Position numbers and translations under genes: made by a program. A DNA stretch of 64,000 nt. Source: Alcanivoracaceae bacterium (lineage in GTDB: Bacteria; Pseudomonadota; Gammaproteobacteria; Pseudomonadales; Alcanivoracaceae). The notes below the pieces were generated by a model, which worked only from the letters and a program-made list of their open reading frames with translations, searched no databases and was not told the origin of the DNA. Of this stretch, positions 1 through 9,060 are shown piece by piece. Numbering within the stretch: the first letter of the stretch is position 1; the number at the start of each line of letters is the position of its first letter. The stretch spans positions 237,089-301,088 of the forward strand of contig JAGLCJ010000013.1 in the NCBI GenBank assembly GCA_023146255.1. Direction: 5' to 3'.

Positions 1-267
1 CACCTGCGGTTCCAGCACCCCGGCGGCTTGCTCGAACACCGGCGCAAACTGCTTGCACGGCCCGCACCAGGGCGCCCAGAAATCCACCACCAGCGGCAGA
101 TCGGCCTGGGCATGGTTGTCGAAGGTCTGCGCCGTCAGCGCCACCGGATGACGATCAAACAGGGCCGCCTTGCAGCGACCGCATTTACCGCCGGCAGCCA
201 GCCGATCTGCGGGCAGACGGTTCTTGCTGTGGCAGTGCGGGCAGGTGACGACGATTGGGGTGGTCAT
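1..267 (-). CDS. trxC: Thioredoxin 2 (TrxC), C-terminus cut off by the window edge
   Basis: Reads from an ATG at 267 to the window edge, giving the first 89 residues. Seen: an N-terminal zinc ribbon with two CxxC pairs (CPHC near residue 9, CGRC near residue 29) followed by a thioredoxin fold with the active site WCGPC near residues 67-71. The zinc ribbon before the thioredoxin domain is the hallmark of TrxC as opposed to TrxA. It is a cytosolic disulfide reductase that reduces oxidised proteins. A good GGAGAG ribosome site lies just upstream of the ATG. About 50 C-terminal residues are expected outside the window. Confidence 0.93.
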   Translation of the reverse strand, partial: MTTPIVVTCPHCHSKNRLPADRLAAGGKCGRCKAALFDRHPVALTAQTFDNHAQADLPLVVDFWAPWCGPCKQFAPVFEQAAGVLEPQV

Positions 268-421
268 AACAGCTCTCCATTAGCATGGTCCCTAGATGGG
301 GATAAAACCGTCAGGCTCAAGGCCATGCATTGATGTAAGGCAATGGGCGGGTAGGAAAAGTCTGGACGGCGACAGAAAAATGCTTACTTTGGACGCTATA
401 TCCGAAGATTGATGACGTTTC

Positions 422-2098
422 ATGACTGATCCCTACAGCCAGCAGGCGGAGCGCTTTTTTGCCCAGTACCAGTCGGTGCGCTTCGCAGATGTGCATCGCA
501 GTTGGCTGGGGCATCTGCCGGCACAGCCCGGATTCGCCATGGATGTCGGTGCAGGCAGTGGCCGCGACGCGGCGGCGCTTGCCGACATGGGCTGGGATGT
601 CCTCGCGGTGGAACCCTCGGCCGGCCTGCGTCGTCTGGGCCGGCAGGCAACTGACGGCAAGAATGTTCAGTGGCTGGATGATGCGCTGCCGGACCTTGGT
701 AGCGCCCGCGCTTTAGGTTACCGCTTCAACCTGATTCTTTTATCTGCGGTCTGGATGCATCTGAAGCCGGCGGAACGTGAGCGAGCATTTCGTATCCTCA
801 CTGAGCTTCTGGCTCCTGGTGGCATGCTGGTGATCACGCTCCGTCATGGTCCGGATAATCTGAATCGAAAGTTTCATGCCGTGAGCAGGCAAGAGCTTGA
901 GGTGCTGGCGCGCAATCGTGCGCTACTTACACTTGATGCAACGTCTGAATCGGATGCGTTCAGTCGGCCGGATGTGAGCTGGGAGACGGTGGTATTCCGG
1001 CTGCCAGATGATGGAACCGGAGCGCTGCCGTTGCTGCGTCATATCATCGTCAATGACGACAAAGCCTCGACCTACAAGCTGGCTTTGCTGCGTGCTCTTA
1101 CTCGTATCGCAGATACGCTGCCGGGAATGGTGATCCGTCGTGACGATCTCTGGGTGGACATTCCCCTTGGTGTGGTTGGCCTGTACTGGATCAGGCTTTA
1201 TCAACCTTTGATCTTGCAGCACAAGCTGCGTCAGTCACCGGGCAATCGCGGTTATGATTTTGCCAAGGATGACTTTTACCGGCTTGCCGACGTTTCACCC
1301 TTTGACTTGCGAGTGGGGCAAACCCTGACTGGCGATGTCGCCTCCAGTGTTTCGGGTGCCATAAAGGACGCGGTTGCAACCATCACCCGTATGCCAGTTC
1401 GATACACCACCTGGCCCGGTACCAATCGCAGTGTGTTCGAGAGTCAGCCCGGCCGTGCACGCAGAGTGTCGAAAGTATTTCGCCTCGATGCTGAAACCTT
1501 GAGCGGGTTTGGTGTGTTCCGGGCGCCTGCGCTGCTCTGGGATTGTTTTAGTCGCTTTGCCTGCTGGCTAGAGCCTGCCATCGTCAACGAGTGGGAAAAC
1601 CTTATGCCCCGTTTTGACGGGGTGCGTTACGACACTTCCATTTATCGAGCTGCGCTCGCTTGGCAGGAGGGCAAGCGCGACACACGGGTAGTGCGTGGTC
1701 TGGTCGACGCGCTGGTGCAACGGGGGCACGATGTACATTGCGTCTGGAGTGATCGCAGTCTGCGGCATCGACACTATCAGGTGGATCACTGTTTCCCATG
1801 GGCCCGCTGGAGCAATAACGATCTATGGAACTTGATGCCTGCCACTCTGCAGGTCAATGCAGCCAAGGCGGAGAAGTTGCCGGCGGCGCCACTGATGCAG
1901 GCTGCCCGTCCTCGCATTATCGGCTGGTGGGAAGATGCTTATCTGGTTCCGGCTTATCAGGACCAGTTCTTTGCCGAGGCTGAGGCTGCACTGCCGCTGG
2001 TGCGGCAGCACCGTTCGCTGGATGCCGTATTCGAGGGCATGCAGCAGCAGCGACTACGGTTAAAGATGAACCAGCAGCTGGCCGAGTGGCTGGGTTGA
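422..2098 (+). CDS. SAM methyltransferase fused to an HNH endonuclease domain
   Basis: A 558-residue protein. Residues about 38-150 form a class I SAM-dependent methyltransferase fold with motif I DVGAGSGRD (residue 41 on) and an acidic motif II (AVEPS). The last ~120 residues carry an HNH nuclease pattern: CVWSD, then QVDHCFPW, then NDLWNLMPA and an Asn/Lys pair (VNAAKAEKLP). The middle (about 200-420) matches no family I can name, but its YKLALLRAL stretch resembles linkers of other HNH proteins. The gene stands alone between trxC (divergent) and a lipoprotein gene. Methylation and nuclease domains in one chain suggest a nucleic-acid target and possibly a restriction or defence role. That is inference; the substrate is unknown. 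Confidence 0.75.
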   Translation: MTDPYSQQAERFFAQYQSVRFADVHRSWLGHLPAQPGFAMDVGAGSGRDAAALADMGWDVLAVEPSAGLRRLGRQATDGKNVQWLDDALPDLGSARALGYRFNLILLSAVWMHLKPAERERAFRILTELLAPGGMLVITLRHGPDNLNRKFHAVSRQELEVLARNRALLTLDATSESDAFSRPDVSWETVVFRLPDDGTGALPLLRHIIVNDDKASTYKLALLRALTRIADTLPGMVIRRDDLWVDIPLGVVGLYWIRLYQPLILQHKLRQSPGNRGYDFAKDDFYRLADVSPFDLRVGQTLTGDVASSVSGAIKDAVATITRMPVRYTTWPGTNRSVFESQPGRARRVSKVFRLDAETLSGFGVFRAPALLWDCFSRFACWLEPAIVNEWENLMPRFDGVRYDTSIYRAALAWQEGKRDTRVVRGLVDALVQRGHDVHCVWSDRSLRHRHYQVDHCFPWARWSNNDLWNLMPATLQVNAAKAEKLPAAPLMQAARPRIIGWWEDAYLVPAYQDQFFAEAEAALPLVRQHRSLDAVFEGMQQQRLRLKMNQQLAEWLG

Positions 2099-2232
2099 GC
2101 CATTGCCGGATCTATTTATCTCCCCCTTCCTGTATGGAGGGCGCCGCCCTCGTGTGCTAGCTTCCTGATCAGAACTTGATCGAAACCATAACAATAATCA
2201 GGGGCCTCAGTAGTCCCGCCGGGGTGTACCGC

Positions 2233-3492
2233 ATGTCCATGATCCTGCGTCTGAGTCTGAGTCTGAGTCTGGTGCTGGTTTTGCCGTTGCTGACGGCCTG
2301 CGATTGGGACGGCGACTCAAAAAAATCCGGCCGTGATGAAGATCCGATCGTTCAGGAGGGGCCGGACTACTGGCCCACCAGCGCGTGGCAGAGTGCTGAT
2401 CCTGTGCTGCACGGGTTCGAGGAAAGTGCGCTGGATACCCTGGCGGAAGATGCCGAGGCAGCCCTGCCGGGATTAACCAGCCTGATGATCATCCGCAACG
2501 GCTATGTGGTGCACGAGAGCTATCACACTCCCGAAGGCAGTGCCGAGATTGGCCCGGAGACAAAACACAACGTCTGGTCTGTCAGCAAGAGCATCAGCAG
2601 CCTGACCGCCGGCGCGGCGCTGCAGAATGGACTGATTGCGGCAGAGGATCTTGATCTGACCACCAATGATTTCTTTGCCGATATGATGGCCAGCTATGAA
2701 GCAGATGATGGTCGCCGTGATATCCGTTTTCGCGATGTGCTGCAGATGCGTAGCGGCCTGTCATGGAGCGAGGCAAACGAGCTGCTCACGTTCACCGTCT
2801 TTCATGTTTATTTGCCTGACCCGAGTTGCAGTGATGACGACACCCTGACAATCTGTTCATTGCTGCGCAAGCCGCTTGTCCATACGCCGGGCACAGTGTG
2901 GAACTACAACACCTATGACAGTTATCTGCTGTCAGCTTTCTTTTATCATCTGACCGATTATTCCCTGAGTGATTATGCCCGGCAGTTCCTGCTTGCTCCG
3001 ATCGGCATCACTCTGGCAGAAGAAGACTGGGCTTACTGGCCGTCCACGGAAACCAATAATCGCTATACCTACGGTGGCGGGCTTTCCCAGTACCGGACTC
3101 AGGATATCGCCAGAATCGGCATGCTGGTGTTGCATCGTGGTGAGTGGGATGGCCAGCAGCTGGTCGCGCCAGAGTGGTTTGATCTGTCGCTGGAGCCGAT
3201 CGGCGAGGGATTGGTGATGCAGTTTGACGGTACCGGCAATGTCCTGCCGGAGCCGGTTGCTGCAGATATTTCCTATGGCATGCAGTGGTGGACCCGAACC
3301 GGGCCGTCATTCACCGGGCCGGATTCGATCACGGCGCGCGGGCTGGGCGGCCAGTATCTGATGATCTTTCCGGAGCACGACCTGATTGTTGTCGCCACGC
3401 ATGAGTATGATCTTGGCGAGTCGGTACCGGATCGAACTCCGGGCTTTGTCAGCTTTCTGCAGTCTCAGGTGATAGACCAGATCGTTGATTGA
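2233..3492 (+). CDS. Lipoprotein serine hydrolase, beta-lactamase class C fold
   Basis: I chose the ATG at 2233 because it begins a lipoprotein signal peptide: a hydrophobic LSLSLVLVLPLL run and the lipobox LTAC. The upstream in-frame start at 2176 would bury the signal. The mature protein (total 419 residues) has the SxxK catalytic motif (SVSK, in WSVSKSISS), a YNTY stretch where the YxN motif of penicillin-binding-type esterases is expected, and a GLGG segment near the C-terminus in place of KTG. This matches the beta-lactamase/6-aminohexanoate-dimer-hydrolase family. It is probably an envelope esterase, amidase or peptidase. Nothing indicates antibiotic resistance, and the substrate is unknown. 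Confidence 0.85.
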   Translation: MSMILRLSLSLSLVLVLPLLTACDWDGDSKKSGRDEDPIVQEGPDYWPTSAWQSADPVLHGFEESALDTLAEDAEAALPGLTSLMIIRNGYVVHESYHTPEGSAEIGPETKHNVWSVSKSISSLTAGAALQNGLIAAEDLDLTTNDFFADMMASYEADDGRRDIRFRDVLQMRSGLSWSEANELLTFTVFHVYLPDPSCSDDDTLTICSLLRKPLVHTPGTVWNYNTYDSYLLSAFFYHLTDYSLSDYARQFLLAPIGITLAEEDWAYWPSTETNNRYTYGGGLSQYRTQDIARIGMLVLHRGEWDGQQLVAPEWFDLSLEPIGEGLVMQFDGTGNVLPEPVAADISYGMQWWTRTGPSFTGPDSITARGLGGQYLMIFPEHDLIVVATHEYDLGESVPDRTPGFVSFLQSQVIDQIVD

Positions 3493-3616
3493 CCGGCCGG
3501 CCGCTGGTCCGACAACCCGCTGCCCGGCCGATACATCCCGTCCCCAACCCGCTACAATGCCGCCCCTTCTGTGCCGGCCCCCGGCGCGTAACTGATCTGC
3601 CGGATGTGCCTGAGTC

Positions 3617-5203
3617 ATGATTTCCACCGCTAATATCACCATGCAGTTTGGCCCCAAGCCGCTGTTCGAGAACGTTTCTGTCAAATTCGGCAAGGGCAAC
3701 CGCTATGGTCTGATCGGTGCCAACGGCTGTGGCAAGTCCACCTTTATGAAAATCCTTGGCAGCGATCTGGTGCCGTCCAACGGTCAGGTGATGCTGGAGC
3801 CGGATACCCGGCTCGGCAAGCTGCGGCAGGATCAGTTCGCCTATGAGCAGGACAGCGTCATCGACACCGTGATCATGGGCCACGCCGAACTGGCGCGGGT
3901 CAAGGCCGAGCGCGATCGCATTTATTCGCTGCCGGAAATGAGTGAAGAAGACGGCATGGCGGTGGCCGATCTGGAAATGGAATTTGCCGAGATGGACGGC
4001 TACACCGCCGAATCCCGCGCCGGTGATCTGTTGCTTGGTCTGGGTATTCCGGTGGAGCAGCATTTCGGTCCGATGAGTGCCATCGCACCGGGCTGGAAGT
4101 TGCGCGTGTTGCTGGCGCAGGCATTGTTTGCCGACCCGGACGTGCTGCTGCTGGACGAACCGACCAACCACCTGGATATCAACACCATCCGCTGGCTGGA
4201 AGATATTCTCAAGGCGCGTAACAGCACCATGATTATCATTTCCCACGACCGTCACTTCCTCAACAGTGTCTGCACCCACATGGCGGATCTGGATTACGGT
4301 GAACTGCGGCTGTTCCCGGGCAACTACGATGAGTACATGACGGCGGCAACTCAGGCGCGTGAGCGTCTGCTGTCGGATAACGCCAAGAAAAAAGCACAGA
4401 TCGCCGAACTGCAGACCTTCGTCAGCCGCTTCTCGGCCAATGCCTCGAAAGCCAAGCAGGCGACTTCGCGAGCCCGGCAGATCGACAAGATCGAGCTGGC
4501 GGAAGTGAAGCCGTCGAGCCGGGTCAGCCCGTACATCAAGTTCGAGCAGTACAAGAAGCTGCATCGTCAGGCAGTGACGCTGGATCGCGTCAGCCATGGT
4601 TACGGCGACGAGACATTGTTCAGCAATGTGTCGATGCAGATTGAAGCGGGCGAAAGGGTGGCGATTATCGGTCCGAATGGTATCGGTAAAACCACGTTGC
4701 TGCGTTTGCTGGCCGGTGATCTGCAACCGAAAAGCGGTGACATCAAATGGGCCGAGGCCGCCGAGCTCGGTTATTTTGCCCAGGATCACAGTGCCGATTT
4801 TGAAGGTAACGAGAACCTGTTTGACTGGATGGCGCGCTGGACCAAGGGCGGCGAGCAGGTGGTGCGTGCGGCACTGGGTCGGATGCTGTTCGGCGGCGAC
4901 GATATCGGCAAAACCGTCAAGGTGCTGTCCGGTGGTGAACAGGCGCGCATGCTGTTCGGCAAACTGACGCTGATCAATGCCAACGTGCTGTTGCTGGATG
5001 AGCCGACCAACCACCTGGATATGGAATCCATCGAAGCGTTGAACCTGGCGCTGGAGCATTATCCGGGCACGCTGATCTTTGTGTCGCACGACCGTCAGTT
5101 TGTGTCGTCACTGGCGACCCGGATTATCGAGCTGAGCGCCAGTGGCGTCACCGATTATCACGGCAGCTACGAGGATTACCTGCGCTCCATCGGCGTAGTC
5201 TGA
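3617..5203 (+). CDS. ybiT: ABC-F ATPase YbiT
   Basis: A 528-residue soluble protein with two ABC ATPase domains and no membrane segments. Seen: Walker A GANGCGKST (about residue 35) and GPNGIGKTT (about 350), signature LSGGEQ in the second half, and two Walker B/LLLDEPTNHLD motifs. Length, the opening MISTANITMQFG and the long conserved run after the first Walker B closely match E. coli YbiT (530 residues). ABC-F proteins bind the ribosomal E site and modulate translation elongation. The gene is monocistronic and converges on the next gene; a short GC-rich inverted repeat (5217-5232) separates their ends. Confidence 0.95.
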   Translation: MISTANITMQFGPKPLFENVSVKFGKGNRYGLIGANGCGKSTFMKILGSDLVPSNGQVMLEPDTRLGKLRQDQFAYEQDSVIDTVIMGHAELARVKAERDRIYSLPEMSEEDGMAVADLEMEFAEMDGYTAESRAGDLLLGLGIPVEQHFGPMSAIAPGWKLRVLLAQALFADPDVLLLDEPTNHLDINTIRWLEDILKARNSTMIIISHDRHFLNSVCTHMADLDYGELRLFPGNYDEYMTAATQARERLLSDNAKKKAQIAELQTFVSRFSANASKAKQATSRARQIDKIELAEVKPSSRVSPYIKFEQYKKLHRQAVTLDRVSHGYGDETLFSNVSMQIEAGERVAIIGPNGIGKTTLLRLLAGDLQPKSGDIKWAEAAELGYFAQDHSADFEGNENLFDWMARWTKGGEQVVRAALGRMLFGGDDIGKTVKVLSGGEQARMLFGKLTLINANVLLLDEPTNHLDMESIEALNLALEHYPGTLIFVSHDRQFVSSLATRIIELSASGVTDYHGSYEDYLRSIGVV

Positions 5204-5242
5204 TCTCTCTGCAGGAGCCGCCGATCGGCGGCGATCAACGGC

Positions 5243-6529
5243 TCAGATAAACACCGGCGCAAAACCGCCGCCGGGCGTGCGAAAGTTGGTGGTCTGCCCC
5301 TGATACAAACGGGCAGCCACCAGCTGAATGCCACCGGCATAGACGTAGTTACGCAGGTCCAGTTTCAGCGCACTGGGCTTGCCATCCACCAGTACCCCGC
5401 GCTCACTGGGCGCCACCCTCTCCTGTGCCACATAAATCCCTTGCAGAATCTCTGCCCAGACTCGAGTGGTGAGCTTGTCGCCGCGATAGGTGGCCTTGCC
5501 GCCATAACCGCTGGCCGGTTTGAAGAACAGCTCGCGGCGTCGTTGCCAGAGTGCATCGGCATTGTCAGCGCTGACATTGATCGTGCGGGGGATGCCGGTG
5601 ATTAACATTGTGATCAGGCTTTCATCCACGTTCCATTGTCTTAACAGCGCTTCGTCGGTCAGCACAGTGAGGTTGCGCTTGTCGGCATACAGTGCATAGG
5701 CATGCGGGTCAGGGGTGACCACCACCGCATCGCTTGCATAGGCTTGTCGCAGGGCGTCGTGTTCGGGCTGGGCCAGGACAAAATCCGTCAGCCGGTTGTA
5801 AACCAGATCGATACGCGTGCCATCGTGCCAGAGTGCGCCGTCAACAAAAGTGAGCGCGGCGGGGTCCAGTATCAAGGCATTGATACCGTGACGGCGGAAC
5901 ATGCGCGCTGCCAGCCGGAACTCGGGATACAGATACTGCTCGGCGGGCGTGTCATCAATAATAGCGACGGTGTGCAGTGCTGCGTCACCGCGTTGCAATG
6001 CCCACTCCTGCAGAAACATGGTCAGCAATTGTTCTTCAATCGGTGTCACAGGCTGCTGCGCTGCCAGCGCCTGATCCATCTCCGTACAGCAACTTTTCTG
6101 TGCCCGAACCAGCGCCGCATTCAGCCAGGCGCCACCGGCGTTGGTGTTGATCTCGATCAGCTGCGGGCCGTCCGGGCCAAGGTGAAAATCATATCCCATA
6201 CATGCACCGCGCGGACCATATGCATGCTGTGCAATCGCCGGAGCCCAGCTCAAAACTTTTTGCTGATAGGCGGGCATGGCCACGACCTGTTCAATCGCAT
6301 GGATCACTTGCTGCATCTGCGCCGCATGCTCGCGGCTGACAAACACTGAGGTGTCGGCGAACAGATGTGGCCGACTGGCGAGGAGCTCCTGATACAGGTC
6401 AGCATTCTGCTCATCGGCGTTTAGATTGTTATGCAGGGCGTCGCGGTCAGCAGTAATGCAGAAACACTGGCTATTCAGGGTCTCGGCAAGACTCGGGTAC
6501 TGCTCAGGTTTGATGAATCCACCGCTCAT
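5243..6529 (-). CDS. ATP-grasp-like protein of unknown substrate
   Basis: The chosen ATG at 6529 (428 residues) lies 37 bp after the end of bioD; the longer reading would overlap bioD. Two segments look like the nucleotide-binding halves of an ATP-grasp enzyme: FFKPASGYGGKA (Lys plus glycine-rich loop, near residue 340) and the metal-ligand-like LIEINTNAGG (near 145). Their order, with the acidic/Asn segment before the lysine loop, suggests a circularly permuted ATP-grasp like that of glutathionylspermidine-synthase relatives. Such enzymes ligate a carboxylate to an amine or thiol. Its place downstream of bioD may reflect one transcript, but no biotin role is evident. Confidence 0.6.
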   Translation of the reverse strand: MSGGFIKPEQYPSLAETLNSQCFCITADRDALHNNLNADEQNADLYQELLASRPHLFADTSVFVSREHAAQMQQVIHAIEQVVAMPAYQQKVLSWAPAIAQHAYGPRGACMGYDFHLGPDGPQLIEINTNAGGAWLNAALVRAQKSCCTEMDQALAAQQPVTPIEEQLLTMFLQEWALQRGDAALHTVAIIDDTPAEQYLYPEFRLAARMFRRHGINALILDPAALTFVDGALWHDGTRIDLVYNRLTDFVLAQPEHDALRQAYASDAVVVTPDPHAYALYADKRNLTVLTDEALLRQWNVDESLITMLITGIPRTINVSADNADALWQRRRELFFKPASGYGGKATYRGDKLTTRVWAEILQGIYVAQERVAPSERGVLVDGKPSALKLDLRNYVYAGGIQLVAARLYQGQTTNFRTPGGGFAPVFI

Positions 6530-6566
6530 CTGTGAGCCCCGTTGATGGCAACCGGCAACAATGCGG

Positions 6567-7184
6567 TCAGAGCACAATCCTTGGGGCGGCAATGATGCTT
6601 TCAAGGGTGCGGATATTGTCTTCCAGCCGTTCCATCGGCTTGCCTAGATCATTGGCTACCCAGCCGGCCAGCTCCAGGCCATCGCGCTGAATCGCTTCCA
6701 CGGTCAGCAGCGCATGGTTGATGCAGCCCAGTTTCATGCCGACCACCAGAATGGCCGGCCACTTCATGATCTGCGGCAGTCTCGATAGCGGTTCGCGATC
6801 GTTCAGCGGTACTCGCCAACCACCGGCGCCTTCCACCAGAATCAGATCGGCCTTGTGGCTCATCAGGGTGCCGCGCAGATAGCCGGCCAGTCGCTCGGCA
6901 CTCAATGCGCGTTGCTCCTCCTGGGCGGCAATATGCGGCGCAATCGCTGCCTTCAGGGCCACAGGGTTGACCTGGTCGTAACTCAGCTTGATGGACGAGG
7001 ATGCCATCAGGGCCAGCGCATCTTCATTGCGAGGGCCGTCTGTGGTGTCTTCGCAGCCGGCGGCGATCGGTTTCAGTCCATAGCAGCTCAGGCCTTCGCT
7101 TGCTGCGCGCTCAAGCAACCGGCAGCTGACCCAGGTTTTGCCAATTTCCGTATCAGTGCCAGTGACAAAAAAAGTGCCTTTCAT
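6567..7184 (-). CDS. bioD: Dethiobiotin synthetase BioD
   Basis: 205 residues. The N-terminus has the BioD P-loop TGTDTEIGKTW (residues 8-18), then the conserved GLKPIAAG and the ligand loop VEGAGGWRVPL. BioD closes the ureido ring of 7,8-diaminopelargonate using CO2 and ATP, the penultimate step of biotin synthesis, in the cytosol. It is slightly shorter than E. coli BioD (225), mainly near the C-terminus. Other bio genes are not in the window. Upstream, 12 bp away and on the same strand, is a cation antiporter gene; downstream is the ATP-grasp-like gene. Confidence 0.93.
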   Translation of the reverse strand: MKGTFFVTGTDTEIGKTWVSCRLLERAASEGLSCYGLKPIAAGCEDTTDGPRNEDALALMASSSIKLSYDQVNPVALKAAIAPHIAAQEEQRALSAERLAGYLRGTLMSHKADLILVEGAGGWRVPLNDREPLSRLPQIMKWPAILVVGMKLGCINHALLTVEAIQRDGLELAGWVANDLGKPMERLEDNIRTLESIIAAPRIVL

Positions 7185-7196
7185 GCTTGTCGTTCC

Positions 7197-8171
7197 TTAC
7201 GCCGGCATCAGGCCGGGAACAAAGAAGTTGGCGCCTACGTAAGCGATATAGCCGAGTAGCAGAAAGCCGCCTTCGACTCGGCTCAGGCGCCGGCCGGTGT
7301 AGAGAAATACCAACAGCAGCAGGGCCGCCGCCAGCATCACCCACTGGTCAAACCAGACAATCCGGTCGGCCAGTGGCAACGGTTGCAGAATCGCGGAGAC
7401 GCCGAGAATGCCCAGTGCGTTGAAAATATTGCTGCCCAGCACGTTGCCCACGGCAACATCGGCATGGCGACGTAGTGCGGCCATTAATGACACGGCCAGT
7501 TCCGGCAGCGATGTGCCCACTGCTACCAGCGTCAAGCCGATAAAGGCTTCGGACAGGCCGGCACTGGTGGCCAGATTGACAGCGCCGATCAGCAGAATGC
7601 GAGCGCCACCAATCAGCAGAATCAAACCGCCAAGTATGGACAGTCCGGTCATCAGTGGTGATTGCGGCAGGGCTTGCAGTTCACTGGCCTCGGCTTCGTG
7701 AACGGCGGCGGCCGGTAAAGGCTGGGTGCTTTCGGTGCGATATGCCCAGATAAGGTAAGCCGCCAGCGCTGTCAGCAGAACCGCAGCATCGATGCGACCG
7801 AGTGCACTGCCGGCGGCGAGCGCCATCAGAAGTAACGTGGCCGCTACCATGCTGCTGCCATCACGGCGCAGCGCCAGTGGATGTACTGCCATTGGTGAGA
7901 TCATCGCGCACAGGCCGAGAATCAGCAGGATATTACCGATATTGCTGCCAACGACGTTGCCGACAGAAATATCCGGCTGGCCATTGATAGCAGCATCCAC
8001 CGACACCACCAGTTCCGGTGCCGAGGTGCCAAAGCCGACAATGACCAGCCCGCTCAGTAGCGGTGATATGCCAAGCCGTTTTGCTGCAGACAGGGCACCA
8101 CGGATCAGCGCTTCACCACCGACGAAGAGCAGACCAATCCCTGCTGCGATATACAGGAAATTCATCAACAT
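7197..8171 (-). CDS. Calcium/sodium antiporter, CaCA family (YrbG-like)
   Basis: A 324-residue inner-membrane protein with about ten hydrophobic helices and the two inverted alpha repeats that define the CaCA superfamily: GFGTSAPELVVS followed by GNVVGSNIGN in the first half, and AVGTSLPELAVS followed by GNVLGSNIFN in the second. These Glu/Ser/Asn residues bind the exchanged cation. The family exchanges Na+ or H+ for Ca2+. The ATG at 8171 has a GAGGAG site 7 nt upstream. The spacing to neighbours (15 bp after the RIO gene, 12 bp before bioD) suggests a loosely organised minus-strand transcript. Confidence 0.93.
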   Translation of the reverse strand: MLMNFLYIAAGIGLLFVGGEALIRGALSAAKRLGISPLLSGLVIVGFGTSAPELVVSVDAAINGQPDISVGNVVGSNIGNILLILGLCAMISPMAVHPLALRRDGSSMVAATLLLMALAAGSALGRIDAAVLLTALAAYLIWAYRTESTQPLPAAAVHEAEASELQALPQSPLMTGLSILGGLILLIGGARILLIGAVNLATSAGLSEAFIGLTLVAVGTSLPELAVSLMAALRRHADVAVGNVLGSNIFNALGILGVSAILQPLPLADRIVWFDQWVMLAAALLLLVFLYTGRRLSRVEGGFLLLGYIAYVGANFFVPGLMPA

Positions 8172-8186
8172 AAATCGGCTCCTCTG

Positions 8187-9050
8187 TTAGTCGTCATCAT
8201 CCTGCGGGTTCATTCGCGCCAGTCGGGCTTCCTCCTCAAGACGGGCATCTTCAATCTCGCGCAATACGCTGACCAGATCTGCTTCATGCAGGTCTTCCTC
8301 GGCTTCGCCGGTCAGTACGGTCTCCGGTTTCAGTTCGCCGCTTTCATACAGGTCCCAGATTTCCAGGCCATAGCGGGTTTGTTTGAGTTGCGGGGCAAAT
8401 TGACCGAAAAAATCGGCCAGATTCTGCACGTCACGCATCAGCATCATCTTTGCATGCGGGTTGCCGGCGGCATCGATGGCCTGAGGCAGATCAATAATCA
8501 CCGGGCCATAGGGATCCATCAGAATGTTGTACTCGGAAAGATCGCCGTGAATCAGGCCGGCGCAGAGCATGCGCACCACTTCCTGAATCAGTTCGTGGTG
8601 CAACTCGATGGCTTCCTCTTCGCTGAAAACCAGTTCGCAAAGGCGTGGCGCGGCGCTACCTTCGTCGTCGGTGACCAGCTCCATCAGCAGCACGTCATCA
8701 AAACAGCCAAACGGTTTCGGCACACGTACGCCGGCGGCGTCGAGGCGATACAGGGCATCGACTTCGGCGTTCTGCCAGCCTTCTTCGGTGACGCGCTTGC
8801 CGAATTTTGAGCCGCGGGCCATGGCACGGGCGTCGCGGGTGTTACGGGTCTTGCGGCCTTCCAGATACACCGCTGCCTGCTTGAAGCTGCGCTGGGCGGC
8901 ATCCTTGTACATCTTTGCGGCACGGATTTCGTCGCCGCAACGCACCAGATAGACGGTGGCTTCCTTGCCGCTTTTCAGCTGCACCAGCACTTCGTCGATC
9001 AGGCCTTCTTCCTGCAACGGCAGCAGGCGTTTAGGCGTTTTCACAGACAA
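8187..9050 (-). CDS. RIO-type serine protein kinase
   Basis: 287 residues with the RIO kinase core. Seen: SGKEATVYL as the shortened nucleotide loop, AAKMYK with the invariant lysine, HGDLSEYNIL as the catalytic loop, and IIDLPQAID in place of the DFG motif. The variable acidic C-terminal tail (PQDDDD at the end) is typical of bacterial RIO1 homologues in Pseudomonas and related genera. RIO kinases autophosphorylate and in archaea and eukaryotes act in small-subunit ribosome maturation; the bacterial role is poorly known. It is followed by the antiporter gene and preceded, 10 bp away, by the Lrp-family gene on the same strand. Confidence 0.92.
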   Translation of the reverse strand: MSVKTPKRLLPLQEEGLIDEVLVQLKSGKEATVYLVRCGDEIRAAKMYKDAAQRSFKQAAVYLEGRKTRNTRDARAMARGSKFGKRVTEEGWQNAEVDALYRLDAAGVRVPKPFGCFDDVLLMELVTDDEGSAAPRLCELVFSEEEAIELHHELIQEVVRMLCAGLIHGDLSEYNILMDPYGPVIIDLPQAIDAAGNPHAKMMLMRDVQNLADFFGQFAPQLKQTRYGLEIWDLYESGELKPETVLTGEAEEDLHEADLVSVLREIEDARLEEEARLARMNPQDDDD

Positions 9051-9060
9051 GCTCCTCCTG

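Noticed and set aside
2137..2151. Inverted repeat after the methyltransferase-HNH gene as a terminator
   Set aside because: A 6-bp G/C stem without a T-run; too weak to call.
3449..5089. Long minus-strand frame (546 residues) opposite ybiT
   Set aside because: No family motif, no ribosome site, and fully covered by the well-supported ybiT reading.
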